Source of the DNA: Firmicutes bacterium CAG:145
GTDB taxonomy: Bacteria > Bacillota > Clostridia > Peptostreptococcales > Anaerovoracaceae
DNA length: 34,958 bases
Reading direction: 5' to 3'
Assembly (NCBI GenBank): GCA_000435715.1
Contig: FR882591.1
Coordinates: 20,568 to 55,525 of the forward strand
Below the pieces are notes generated by a model that was not told the origin of the DNA, made no database searches, and worked only from the letters and a program-made list of their open reading frames with translations. Shown one piece after another: positions 15,294 through 22,313 of this stretch (the first letter of the stretch is position 1; each line of letters begins with the position of its first letter). Both the position numbers and the translations under genes were made by a program.

Positions 15294-15369
15294 TGGTGGA
15301 CCCGAAGAGGATCGAACTCTCGACCTCTGCGTTGCGAACGCAGCGCTCTCCCAGCTGAGCTACGGGCCC
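15294..15369 (-). tRNA. tRNA-Ala (anticodon CGC)
   Basis: The 76-nt cloverleaf is complete. The acceptor GGGCCCG pairs with CGGGTCC, including the G3-U70 alanine identity pair. The D arm is GCTC..GAGC, the anticodon stem CTGCG/CGCAG with loop TTCGCAA (anticodon CGC, reading GCG), and the T arm GAGAG-TTCGATC-CTCTT. ACCA is encoded at the 3' end. It has its own promoter and terminator. Confidence 0.97.
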
Positions 15370-15394
15370 TCGGTTATATTTTTAAGGCATTTTA

Positions 15395-15423
15395 ATTTTA
15401 TTCCTTTTTTCTTATCAAGTCAA
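15395..15423 (-). promoter_or_regulatory. sigma-A promoter of tRNA-Ala
   Basis: Minus strand TTGACT, 17 bp, TAAAAT, about 25 bp before the tRNA 5' end. Confidence 0.8.
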
Positions 15424-15482
15424 TATCTATCTTTTCTTCTTCTAAAGGCAGAATTCAAACAAAGAAGCCGAGACTTTGTTTA

Positions 15483-15511
15483 TTGAAAAAACATCCACGA
15501 TAGTTTATACT
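15483..15511 (+). promoter_or_regulatory. sigma-A promoter of the thioesterase gene
   Basis: TTGAAA, 17 bp, TATACT; start codon 27 bp downstream. Confidence 0.75.
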
Positions 15512-15538
15512 TTTGATAAGATTTAAGGAGGATAAAAA

Positions 15539-15955
15539 ATGATAAATACTATAAATATAGTCCCAAGATATGCCGAAACAGATAAGATGGGAATAGTTCA
15601 TCACTCCGTGTACGCCATCTGGTACGAACTTGCCCGGACTGAATATTTCAATAAGATCGGTCTCAGGTATGATGAAATAGAAGAATCCGGCATCATCACG
15701 CCTCTGGTAGAACTGAACTGCAAGTATAAGCTCCCCGCATATTACAATCAGGAAGTTTCTGTAGAAACTAAACTTATAAAGCTAACTCCCGCAAAGTTCA
15801 TCCTTCAATATGACGTATACGACAAAGACGGAAAACATCTAAATGTCGGGACAACCACCCTGGCATGGGCTGATGCCGGAACTTTCAAGATTCTCAATCT
15901 CAAGCGGTCATATCCAGCCCTATATTCCAAACTCCTGCAGTTGCTGGAAGAATAA
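15539..15955 (+). CDS. Acyl-CoA thioesterase, YbgC/FadM 4HBT family
   Basis: The product is 138 aa with a single hot-dog fold. The family pattern RYAETDKMGIVHHSVYAIWYELARTEY carries the catalytic Asp and the following His-containing helix of 4-hydroxybenzoyl-CoA thioesterase-like proteins. GTTTLAWADAGTFKILNL at the end is also typical. These enzymes hydrolyse short or medium acyl-CoA esters in the cytoplasm; the exact substrate is not deducible. AAGGAGG precedes the ATG. It is monocistronic and converges on the 596-aa gene. Confidence 0.85.
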   Translation: MINTINIVPRYAETDKMGIVHHSVYAIWYELARTEYFNKIGLRYDEIEESGIITPLVELNCKYKLPAYYNQEVSVETKLIKLTPAKFILQYDVYDKDGKHLNVGTTTLAWADAGTFKILNLKRSYPALYSKLLQLLEE

Positions 15956-16014
15956 AAACAGCTTTCTATCCTCCGGCAGATTACACAGGTATTTAAAGAC
16001 ATTCTATACTGATG

Positions 16015-16046
16015 CGGCCTTGCAGCAATCCGAGTCTGCAAGGCCG
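16015..16046. other. perfect 11-bp hairpin between convergent genes
   Basis: CGGCCTTGCAG, 10-nt loop, CTGCAAGGCCG. It lies where a shared terminator would be expected, but neither side carries a T run. Confidence 0.55.
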
Positions 16047-16073
16047 ATCAACATAGAGGACTCATCTTCTGTC

Positions 16074-17864
16074 TTAGCCCTCCCAGGAAGACCAGTTTTC
16101 ATTTCTGACAGGCTGTATCATATATTTGACCATTTCAGAATACTCTCCTCCATCTGCGGCCTCATCTATAAGTTCCCTCACAGCCCGTGCTTCATCCTCC
16201 CTCATATCGTACTTTAGATCTGTCAGGTTACTCTTTAACCTTCCTCTGTAGGTCACTCCGCTCTCATCTATGATGATACACTCAAGAGCCGCCGTCCTGA
16301 TCTTCAATCCGAGATCGCCTATCAGTAAATTCTGAACTAAAGCTGCCTTTCCGTCTTTCGCAGTGACTGCCAATCCCGTGTCAATGCCATATTGATATCT
16401 GGCCGTCGAATTCCCTTTATAGATCATCTCATCATCAAAAAACACTTTATCAGCATCATCGCCTATCTCTCCGCTGTATATGATTTCATACGGATTCTCC
16501 TGGTCTTCTGTCCTTGCAAGAACTGCGACATAACCTTCATGGTTTGTCACCGCCAGACTTCCGTCGCTGCCCCAGGCATACGTCATTTTTTCGGCCGCCG
16601 GAAACAGTTCAATCGGGCCCGGCGACGTCCAGCTGTCTGCGTCAACCAAGTCTGCGAAGTAAGATCCGTCCCTGACTAAAAAAACAGCTAAATATCTGTG
16701 GTCATCCGATAAGCTCATCTCCACATATTCGGCCTCCTCATCCAGCGGATAGACCATCTTCAGTTCCTCCATAACAGGCTCGGGATGGGCTCCGGTCCAG
16801 CTCCTTGGGCTCTCAGATATGGTCTGGTTGGCTATTACTACAAAGGGAAGCTCATATACTCCATAGCCTCCGTCAATTTGCGAGACGTCTACGGCAGCGC
16901 CTTTCACCGTCTTATTGTTGACAGTAAACAGTATCCTGTTTTTCAGATTATATGCTGAGGCAGTTTTTTCATCATTAGAATTATCCGCTTCACTGTCTTC
17001 TTCATTCTGGCCGCCGGCCTCGTATGAAAGTCCCTCCGGCAGATCAGGATGGAACCATTTCTTTCCGTCCTTGACATTCTCCTCCTGGAGAACTATTATA
17101 GGGTCAAACTCATAATAGTCTTCTCCTTCGCCTAAAGGCTTTTCTATCTCTGTATCGTAGCCCAGAGATTTCTTGTAGTCATAGTTCTCTTTTTTAGTAA
17201 CTTTATATTCTTGATATTCATTATCTATGACAGGGATCTTGAATATGTCGTTAAAAGCCGTGTACAACTCTACATCGTCATCATAGGCGGTGACGCCTTC
17301 CGAATCGAGCATATTTCTTTCGTCATAAACTTTAAGCCCCGTCAATGCGTTGTCTGAATCATATATCTTGGTGCCGAACTGAAACTGAAAACTCACAGGA
17401 TAAAAATCCAGATAATCCTTGAGCCTTATCTTTCCCTCTTCCTCAGATCCGCTATCCATGACCTTTCCTTGTATCTCGTCGTAGAAAGCCTGAATCTCTT
17501 TCTCCTGCAGTCCTTTCAGATTTCCATATTTCAGCTGAGTATAGTAAGGAACCTGAGACCACCCCGTGAAACGAATATCGTCGTAAACGCAGGTATCGGT
17601 CTTCTTTGCCATTTCACCTCTTTTAAAATATGATTTTGTCTCATCACTGCTGTAGTCAAAGCTGTTTATCCAGTGAAGGTTCTCCATGGAATCAGCCCTG
17701 AAACCTACCGTCAGTCCGTCAGCGGTGTCCCTGTCCCCCGCAATGGTTTCCTCCGTAAGCACGACGCCGCCGATCTGGCTGTCCACAAATATCCAGCCGT
17801 AAACAGTAATCCCGACCGAAAGAACCGCCGCCGTCACAAATATGATAACAGATTTTTTCATCAT
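16074..17864 (-). CDS. Large membrane-anchored extracytoplasmic protein, unknown function
   Basis: The product is 596 aa. An N-terminal helix (about residues 5-26) anchors it, and the rest is acidic and soluble, rich in Tyr, Asp and Glu, so it should lie outside the membrane. An acidic Asn/Asp/Glu linker occurs near residue 285-300. The part after it has repeated short strands such as YLAVFLVRDGSYFADLVD and GSDGSLAVTNHEGYVAVLAR, like a beta-propeller or WD-like sensor domain, but I name no family. It starts 41 nt after the ABC ATPase with GGAGAGG, in the same direction, so it is probably the third gene of this ABC cassette. Confidence 0.75.
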   Translation of the reverse strand: MMKKSVIIFVTAAVLSVGITVYGWIFVDSQIGGVVLTEETIAGDRDTADGLTVGFRADSMENLHWINSFDYSSDETKSYFKRGEMAKKTDTCVYDDIRFTGWSQVPYYTQLKYGNLKGLQEKEIQAFYDEIQGKVMDSGSEEEGKIRLKDYLDFYPVSFQFQFGTKIYDSDNALTGLKVYDERNMLDSEGVTAYDDDVELYTAFNDIFKIPVIDNEYQEYKVTKKENYDYKKSLGYDTEIEKPLGEGEDYYEFDPIIVLQEENVKDGKKWFHPDLPEGLSYEAGGQNEEDSEADNSNDEKTASAYNLKNRILFTVNNKTVKGAAVDVSQIDGGYGVYELPFVVIANQTISESPRSWTGAHPEPVMEELKMVYPLDEEAEYVEMSLSDDHRYLAVFLVRDGSYFADLVDADSWTSPGPIELFPAAEKMTYAWGSDGSLAVTNHEGYVAVLARTEDQENPYEIIYSGEIGDDADKVFFDDEMIYKGNSTARYQYGIDTGLAVTAKDGKAALVQNLLIGDLGLKIRTAALECIIIDESGVTYRGRLKSNLTDLKYDMREDEARAVRELIDEAADGGEYSEMVKYMIQPVRNENWSSWEG

Positions 17865-17905
17865 GACTAGCCTCTCCTTTTATATTTATACTATTTCTCT
17901 CAGCG

Positions 17906-18628
17906 TTATTTCATCTGGTCTACGGCTTTTCTGATCCTATCCTGCCTGTAATTATATTTTTCTTTTACGATCTCAATTAGAGATTTTCCGGAGGCTTCTA
18001 TGTCGGCTACGCTCAGGTCGTCTATGATTTCACTTTTTCTTATGAGTATGGCTCTTGTGATATAATCCGCGATTTCTTCAATCAGATGAGTAGAGATGAT
18101 CACTGTCTCATCTTTGTTCAATACGCTCACCAGAACCTCGTAAAAGTCTTCCCTGTTGAACACATCGTTGCCGGCAAAAGGTTCATCCATGAACACATAA
18201 TCGGCCCCCTGGCTTATGGCTAATACTACTTCAAACTGATTTTGCTGCCCTAAACTGAATTCGCTTATCTTTTTTCTGGTAGGAAGTTCGAAGAATTCCA
18301 TCAGGGCGTCGTATCTCTTTTCATTGAACATCGGGAAGTGCATTTTGTAAAACCATTTATGATCGTCTGCAGTGATAGACGGAAAGAAGGAGTGGTCTCC
18401 TGTGGCAAAAGACAATCTGGATATGTTGCTCTGATCTATCTTTTTTCCGTCCAGCGTTATTTCCCCCTCGAAAGTCAGAAATCCCATTATACATTTCATC
18501 AAGGTAGTCTTGCCTGCTCCGTTAGAACCAAAGAGACCTATTATCTGCCCTCTGGGGATTTGAATATTGCAGCCGGAAAGGGCAACCTTTTCTTTATACT
18601 TCTTAGATACATTTTTGACCTCAATCAT
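17906..18628 (-). CDS. ABC transporter ATP-binding protein
   Basis: The product is 240 aa. Walker A GSNGAGKTT is at 34-42, the signature FSLGQQNQF at 124-132, Walker B YVFMDEPF near 144-151, and the switch His in ISTHLIEEI. It is close to the YhcH/YtrB-like ATPases that usually sit behind a GntR regulator; no such regulator is in this window. It starts 11 nt after the permease gene with AGGAGGG. With the permease it should form a two-gene exporter. Confidence 0.9.
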   Translation of the reverse strand: MIEVKNVSKKYKEKVALSGCNIQIPRGQIIGLFGSNGAGKTTLMKCIMGFLTFEGEITLDGKKIDQSNISRLSFATGDHSFFPSITADDHKWFYKMHFPMFNEKRYDALMEFFELPTRKKISEFSLGQQNQFEVVLAISQGADYVFMDEPFAGNDVFNREDFYEVLVSVLNKDETVIISTHLIEEIADYITRAILIRKSEIIDDLSVADIEASGKSLIEIVKEKYNYRQDRIRKAVDQMK

Positions 18629-18639
18629 CTTACGCCCTC

Positions 18640-20070
18640 CTAAAATGGTAAAATATGCGCCATATAATCAGCATGAAGCGCAATCTCCGGTGTTGCGACT
18701 AAATACACACATAAATCGATCACTATATTCACGATCATTATCATCGCTATGCAGCAGCCTTGTATTATCGGCGCTATCCAAATTGTCTTCAGGTATTCCT
18801 TTCTGTCAGGCAACCTCTTCATTACATATACGCTCTTTGTCTTTTTATTATAATATTCGTAGTTCCAGTACGCCTGGAGGAAAACTACCATCAGTATTCC
18901 GATAATGTATCCGTAATAGGAATGTTCCTGCAGTTCCCAGAAGTAAGGCATTTCAACTCCGGAAGCTATCGATATGCCCTTTATGCTGGTATCTATCTCT
19001 TTTAAATGAGTGATGAATTTGAAATAAAAGATAAGATGTGCTGCGATACCTATGAAAATCCAGGCTCCGAATAAGGTATTTGCCCTCTCCAGATTTATAC
19101 CAAGAGGCATGAATCTGCGCCTGATACGCCCCAGATCGATCTTCCTGACGCCTTTTTTCTCTGCGTTGTCTGTCTCTCTGCCGTATAACTGCTGAACGGA
19201 TTTTTCAGGAGAGTCTATACCGTAAACTTCCACGAGGCTGTTCACCTCAGGCGCATAAACACTGTCATCGAATTCAAAGTCATCCATATCCATGATGCCT
19301 GCATATTGGTTGGCCTTAAAAGGATCACCCTTGGGGCGTTTCTCCCTGAAGATCACATCTCCAAAGGAAATAGCAGTATAGACAACAATTATTATCGTAG
19401 CCATAAATATGTAAGTATCTTCAAGGATATTGATCCAGACAAGAAACATGGGAACCAGTACCAATATCACCCCCGCCGACGGTCTTCCGTTATGCCAGCT
19501 TAAATAACATGACTTGGCGCACTCCCCTGCCAAAGCCAGTATGGAAGCTATGTCAAAGATTATCAGCGCAGGGTGCGCAATAGGAATCAACGCATGCCCT
19601 ATATCGGTCCTCAAAAGGCCAAGGGCAAGCTTAGTATCTATCCCGGCAGCTCCCGCCATAGTCAACCCCACCTTTCCGATCACATATAAGGACGCTATCG
19701 CAAGGCCCCAGAGTATCAGAATCACGGCAAGATAGTAGAAAAAGACAGTAAGATAAGATGAAACCGGCGAAAGCCGCAGTCTTCTTATCGTATATCCGGT
19801 AGTCGCATGGGTCGCTTTCAAAGCTTTTCTCCCATTCAGTGAATTAGCCACGGACATCAGTCCAAGCAGGTTCACTGCGATAAAAATTATGACGGCCCAC
19901 ACTCCGCCAAAAGCTCGTTCCATGAGCATCTCAGAACCTGCCTCATAGGGATCGCCGATCCGCAATAAGAAAATTACCAGAAAGCTCAGCGGAATGACGC
20001 CCAGAACAAGTAAGATCTTTTTATAGCTCGCCCTGTTGTACAGGAAAACCAAAGATAAATATTCGGTCAA
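18640..20070 (-). CDS. ABC transporter permease, large hydrophobic subunit
   Basis: The product is 476 aa. Membrane helices cluster at the N-terminus (about 18-37, 57-75, 107-128, 165-185, 200-235), followed by a long cytoplasmic segment rich in charges (about 240-320) and further helices (about 335-352, 385-400, 428-460). The start is TTG at 20070, placed by a GGGAGGT site 7 nt upstream. No closely defined family is recognised beyond ABC-2-like permease. It is the first gene of a permease-ATPase-extracytoplasmic protein unit with a long leader and a promoter at 20445-20474. Confidence 0.8.
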   Translation of the reverse strand: MTEYLSLVFLYNRASYKKILLVLGVIPLSFLVIFLLRIGDPYEAGSEMLMERAFGGVWAVIIFIAVNLLGLMSVANSLNGRKALKATHATTGYTIRRLRLSPVSSYLTVFFYYLAVILILWGLAIASLYVIGKVGLTMAGAAGIDTKLALGLLRTDIGHALIPIAHPALIIFDIASILALAGECAKSCYLSWHNGRPSAGVILVLVPMFLVWINILEDTYIFMATIIIVVYTAISFGDVIFREKRPKGDPFKANQYAGIMDMDDFEFDDSVYAPEVNSLVEVYGIDSPEKSVQQLYGRETDNAEKKGVRKIDLGRIRRRFMPLGINLERANTLFGAWIFIGIAAHLIFYFKFITHLKEIDTSIKGISIASGVEMPYFWELQEHSYYGYIIGILMVVFLQAYWNYEYYNKKTKSVYVMKRLPDRKEYLKTIWIAPIIQGCCIAMIMIVNIVIDLCVYLVATPEIALHADYMAHILPF

Positions 20071-20440
20071 TTAGATTACCTCCCTCCACTACCGGTGATG
20101 ATGTTATTTATTTATATATTAAAGCCGGAGCAAAGCTCCGGGCAGGTTCGCTTGCCTTTCGCCCGAAGAGCCGTCAGGCAATTTACTGTCAAAGCAGACG
20201 TCTCAGGCGGCAGGGATGAAGCGAAACGCTATCACTTGCCTTTTTCCCCGCAGGCAAAGCAAGCGACGGAGCAAAACAGTCATCTCAAGTAGCTTCAGGC
20301 GGCAGGAAAGCCGCATCCGGTGAAACAGACACCGATATAGTTTTGCGCTTCAGGGGTCTGACATGGAATTATTACTTACCGTCAAAAGTCTGAAAGGAAA
20401 CCTTCCCTCTATGGAGGAGAGGAGATCTCAGCCTTTGTTA
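20071..20440 (-). other. long structured leader of the permease operon, no gene
   Basis: If transcription starts from the promoter at 20445-20474, about 370 nt precede the TTG start. It holds many GC-rich hairpins: CGGTG/CACCG, GCGGC/GCCGC, and near the gene CCGGAGC, 3-nt loop, GCTCCGG (20124-20140) followed by CTTTAATAT. CCTGCCGCCTGA occurs twice. I match no known riboswitch. Confidence 0.45.
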
Positions 20441-20444
20441 AAAC

Positions 20445-20474
20445 ATTATGCCCCCCCCCGCAAATTTTTGTCAA
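20445..20474 (-). promoter_or_regulatory. promoter with a G9 tract in its spacer, probable driver of the second ABC cassette
   Basis: Minus strand TTGACA (20469-20474), 18-bp spacer, CATAAT (20445-20450). Half of the spacer is a run of nine G (plus strand C9, 20451-20459). Such a tract can change length by slippage and so change spacer length. Confidence 0.6.
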
Positions 20475-20499
20475 CATAATATTCTGATGTACATTGTAT

Positions 20500-20517
20500 A
20501 CATTGTTAAAACAATGT
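20500..20517. promoter_or_regulatory. operator-like palindrome
   Basis: ACATTGTT AA AACAATGT is a perfect palindrome. A further direct half-site ACATTGT begins 10 bp to the left (20491), giving three half-sites. It lies just upstream of the -35 box at 20469-20474, where an activator or repressor dimer could sit. Confidence 0.5.
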
Positions 20518-20524
20518 CATCTCT

Positions 20525-20575
20525 GTCTTCGCCTGCCTGTACCTCTAAAAGCGAAGACTAAAATAGACGCTTTTT
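20525..20575 (+). other. two mutually exclusive hairpins
   Basis: GTCTTCGC (20525-20532) pairs with GCGAAGAC (20551-20558); alternatively AAAAGCG (20547-20553) pairs with CGCTTTT (20568-20574) followed by T. The two share bases and look like an antiterminator/terminator pair on the plus strand, but no gene follows on that strand. Confidence 0.35.
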
Positions 20576-20623
20576 GGAAGAGGGTGGGTGCAGGGCAGAA
20601 GTCCCGGTTTTTTCTAAAATCAA

Positions 20624-20769
20624 AGGCTTTGCGAGAGTTTTTGATGGCTCGTTCTCTGTAAAATGTAATTTAAGGCTGTTTACGGGACTATTTAGGCAAA
20701 AAACAGTGAGAAATAAGCCGTCAGCCGCCCTTGACCCCTATATGATGGTCAAAAATTCTCGCAAAGCCT
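20624..20769. repeat. 146-bp element with 21-bp inverted ends
   Basis: The arm at 20624-20644 (AGGCTTTGCGAGAGTTTTTG..) pairs with 20749-20769 at 20 of 21 positions, the exception being a G-U pair. Flanking TAAAAT on each side extends the symmetry. The 104-bp inside holds GGCTG/CAGCC and CTGTTT/AAACAG. It is noncoding; it could be a MITE or a structured RNA. Confidence 0.55.
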
Positions 20770-20900
20770 CTGTATTTTAAGGAAGCCGAGACTTGAAAGG
20801 AAAAAAATCTCGCAAAGAAGCAAAAAAGGCTCAGTACCGAGAATGTCGATACTTCTGGGCGTTTTCATTGAACGTTATAAAAGGTTTACAGCAAACCGAT

Positions 20901-20976
20901 GCTCTGTCTTCGGCTTGCGCCTGGCCATCGGCCGGGCTAGGGCTTCAGCGAGAGCTTCTCACTCGCTACGCGAGTC
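20901..20976. repeat. 76-bp repeat, copy outside ssrA
   Basis: 74 of 76 bases are identical, in the same orientation, to 21104-21179, which forms most of the insert in ssrA. It contains ACTCGC TAC GCGAGT and AGCGAGAGCT-type small palindromes. It lies just beyond the tmRNA terminator. Confidence 0.85.
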
Positions 20977-21002
20977 CGACTCTCTCTTTCCTGTCTGTGA
21001 AA

Positions 21003-21032
21003 ACAAAAATAGGCCTATCGGCCTATTTTTAT
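21003..21032 (-). terminator. terminator of ssrA
   Basis: AAAAATAGGC, 6-nt loop, GCCTATTTTT, starting about 10 nt after the encoded CCA on the minus strand. It confirms that the tmRNA 3' end is at 21038. Confidence 0.9.
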
Positions 21033-21037
21033 TTTCA

Positions 21038-21539
21038 TGGTGGAGATGGCCGTAGAGAGCCACGGAGCTTCGCTCCTGCTCTCCTGGCATGAGACCTGCC
21101 TCGGCTCTGTCTTCGGCTTGCGCCTCGCCATCGGCCGGACTAGGGCTTCAGCGAGAGCTTCTCACTCGCTACGCGAGTCGAGAGTCGAACTCGCGTCCGA
21201 AAGCATTTCCGCGAAACTTTCTCCGAGCGCAGTCAATGTTTTTTTACTTCGCTTCAGCCAGCGTCCATTGACAGACACAAGCCTAAGCTATCCCGTTGTT
21301 CCCCTGTGCTACCGGGAACTCGCACAGAGTTTTCCTGTATATTCGATGCCGGACTTCAAGGCCTACAGGTAAACCTGAGCCGACACGCACAGCTTATGAC
21401 TGACTAAGCAGCCAGAGCCATTGGTGCGAAATTGTTGTTCTTTTTAGCGTTTATATTTAACGTGCCTTTTTTAGGTAGACTGGCAAACTACCGCTCGCTT
21501 ATCTCGGTTCCACACCCCCGTCGAAACCTTTACACCCCC
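21038..21539 (-). ncRNA. ssrA: tmRNA (ssrA) interrupted by a 129-bp insertion
   Basis: tmRNA rescues stalled ribosomes together with SmpB, whose gene lies about 0.8 kb upstream. The minus strand starts with GGGGGTG..GGTTTCGACGGGG, the tmRNA 5' signature. The tag frame (21404-21448) reads AKKNNNFAPMALAA then stop, a normal ALAA-ending tag. The T arm GCGAG-TTCGACT-CTCG is at 21179-21194. The expected fifth T-stem base and acceptor strand do not follow at once. They appear 129 bp further on (C at 21049, CATCTCC at 21042-21048, then ACCA), and they pair fully with GGGGGTG, including a G3-U pair for alanylation. Without the insert the gene would be 373 nt, a normal size. Confidence 0.9.
21050..21178. 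mobile_element. 129-bp insertion within the T-stem of ssrA
   Basis: Exact removal restores T-stem GCGAG/CTCGC and its junction to the acceptor stem (the border is ambiguous by one C). The right 75 bp are the 76-bp repeat also found at 20901-20976; the left 54 bp hold nested hairpins GAGAGC..GCTCTC and GGAGC TTC GCTCC. The ends CGTAGAGAG (21051-21059) and CTCGCTACG (21165-21173) are complementary except for one base, so the RNA insert could fold as one arm. No ORF or intron catalytic core is recognisable. Confidence 0.8.
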
Positions 21540-21554
21540 ACGGTGTATATAGAT

Positions 21555-21583
21555 ATATTACAACAAAACGCATGATTTTGCAA
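21555..21583 (-). promoter_or_regulatory. sigma-A promoter of ssrA
   Basis: Minus strand TTGCAA, 17 bp, TAATAT, ending 15 bp before the mature 5' end, which leaves a short precursor segment for RNase P. Confidence 0.65.
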
Positions 21584-21599
21584 CATGTCTCTATCGCCT

Positions 21600-22313
21600 T
21601 TATTCGTCAATCACGACCTCGGAGTTCGCACTGTTGAGTATATGCCCGGTACATTCTCCCGAAAGTTCTGTCTCTATAAGTCTCTTAAGCTGATTTAGCG
21701 CCTCATTTAATTTCTGATACTCCCGGCCGCTTATGGTTTCTATACACATAAAGACATTCTTTGTATCTTCCGTAAGCATGGTTCTGACTGATTCCCGCCA
21801 GTTAAAACATCTGCATATGGCGCCTGCGTCATCTTTATATACTACTTCCCCGGCATATGGCGGCTCGCTTTTGTCGCTTCCCAAAGTTACGAACTCTTCG
21901 TCGCCTGCGGCCACAGTCAGTCTGTTATCGCCGACAAACTTGTCCATATCCTCGCCTCCTACAGGCACGCCATACTTGAGGGAAACACCATTATAGATAT
22001 CCACAAGAGGATTTATCGTACCTATCTGACCGCCTTTTGAAATACACTTAAGGAGCGCTTCAATAGAGCATCTGGCGCCTTTCTTGGTCTTAAATTTATA
22101 GAAAGCGTCTCTCCACTGCCTTATCACAGGGTTCTGAGTAAATTCAGGGTCCTGTATATATTTAAGCGCTTCCGAAGATGACTCTTCAAGATACCTGGCG
22201 TACTTTTCCGGATCTCTGACTCTATTATCTATTCCCCTGCATATCAGTACTCCTATGTGGGCGTCCGGGAAAATTTCAAAAAAGTCCTTTTCTATCACAA
22301 ACTTCTTCATCAT
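21600..22313 (-). CDS. B3/B4 tRNA-binding-domain protein
   Basis: The product is 237 aa from the ATG at 22313. The sequence matches the stand-alone B3/B4 domain proteins related to the phenylalanyl-tRNA synthetase beta chain editing region: NPVIRQWRDAFYKFKTKKGARCSIEALL, INPLVDIYNGVSLKYGVPVGGEDMDKF, GEVVYKDDAGAICRCFNWRESVRT. Such proteins may act on mischarged tRNA or related substrates; the activity is unproven. Its ATG overlaps the smpB stop by one base (TGATG), so translation is coupled to smpB. A TTG one codon upstream is less likely. Confidence 0.8.
   Translation of the reverse strand: MMKKFVIEKDFFEIFPDAHIGVLICRGIDNRVRDPEKYARYLEESSSEALKYIQDPEFTQNPVIRQWRDAFYKFKTKKGARCSIEALLKCISKGGQIGTINPLVDIYNGVSLKYGVPVGGEDMDKFVGDNRLTVAAGDEEFVTLGSDKSEPPYAGEVVYKDDAGAICRCFNWRESVRTMLTEDTKNVFMCIETISGREYQKLNEALNQLKRLIETELSGECTGHILNSANSEVVIDE

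Noticed and set aside
16015..16046. Hairpin as a certain bidirectional terminator
   Set aside because: The stem is perfect but neither strand has a T run, so it is listed only as a hairpin.
20101..20340. Cobalamin-type riboswitch suggested by GC-rich blocks
   Set aside because: The conserved core segments could not be found on either strand.
20415..20440. CTGAGA in the permease leader as a TPP riboswitch
   Set aside because: The other TPP core segments (ACCTGAT, GGxTAATxCCxGCG, GGGAA) are absent.
21050..21178. Group I intron within ssrA
   Set aside because: 129 bp is too short for the catalytic core, and the insert lies at the T-stem/acceptor border rather than in the T-loop.
20095..21372. 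Several plus-strand frames of 60-110 codons between the permease and ssrA
   Set aside because: They run over hairpins, the repeats and the tmRNA itself; none has a ribosome site or protein-like composition.
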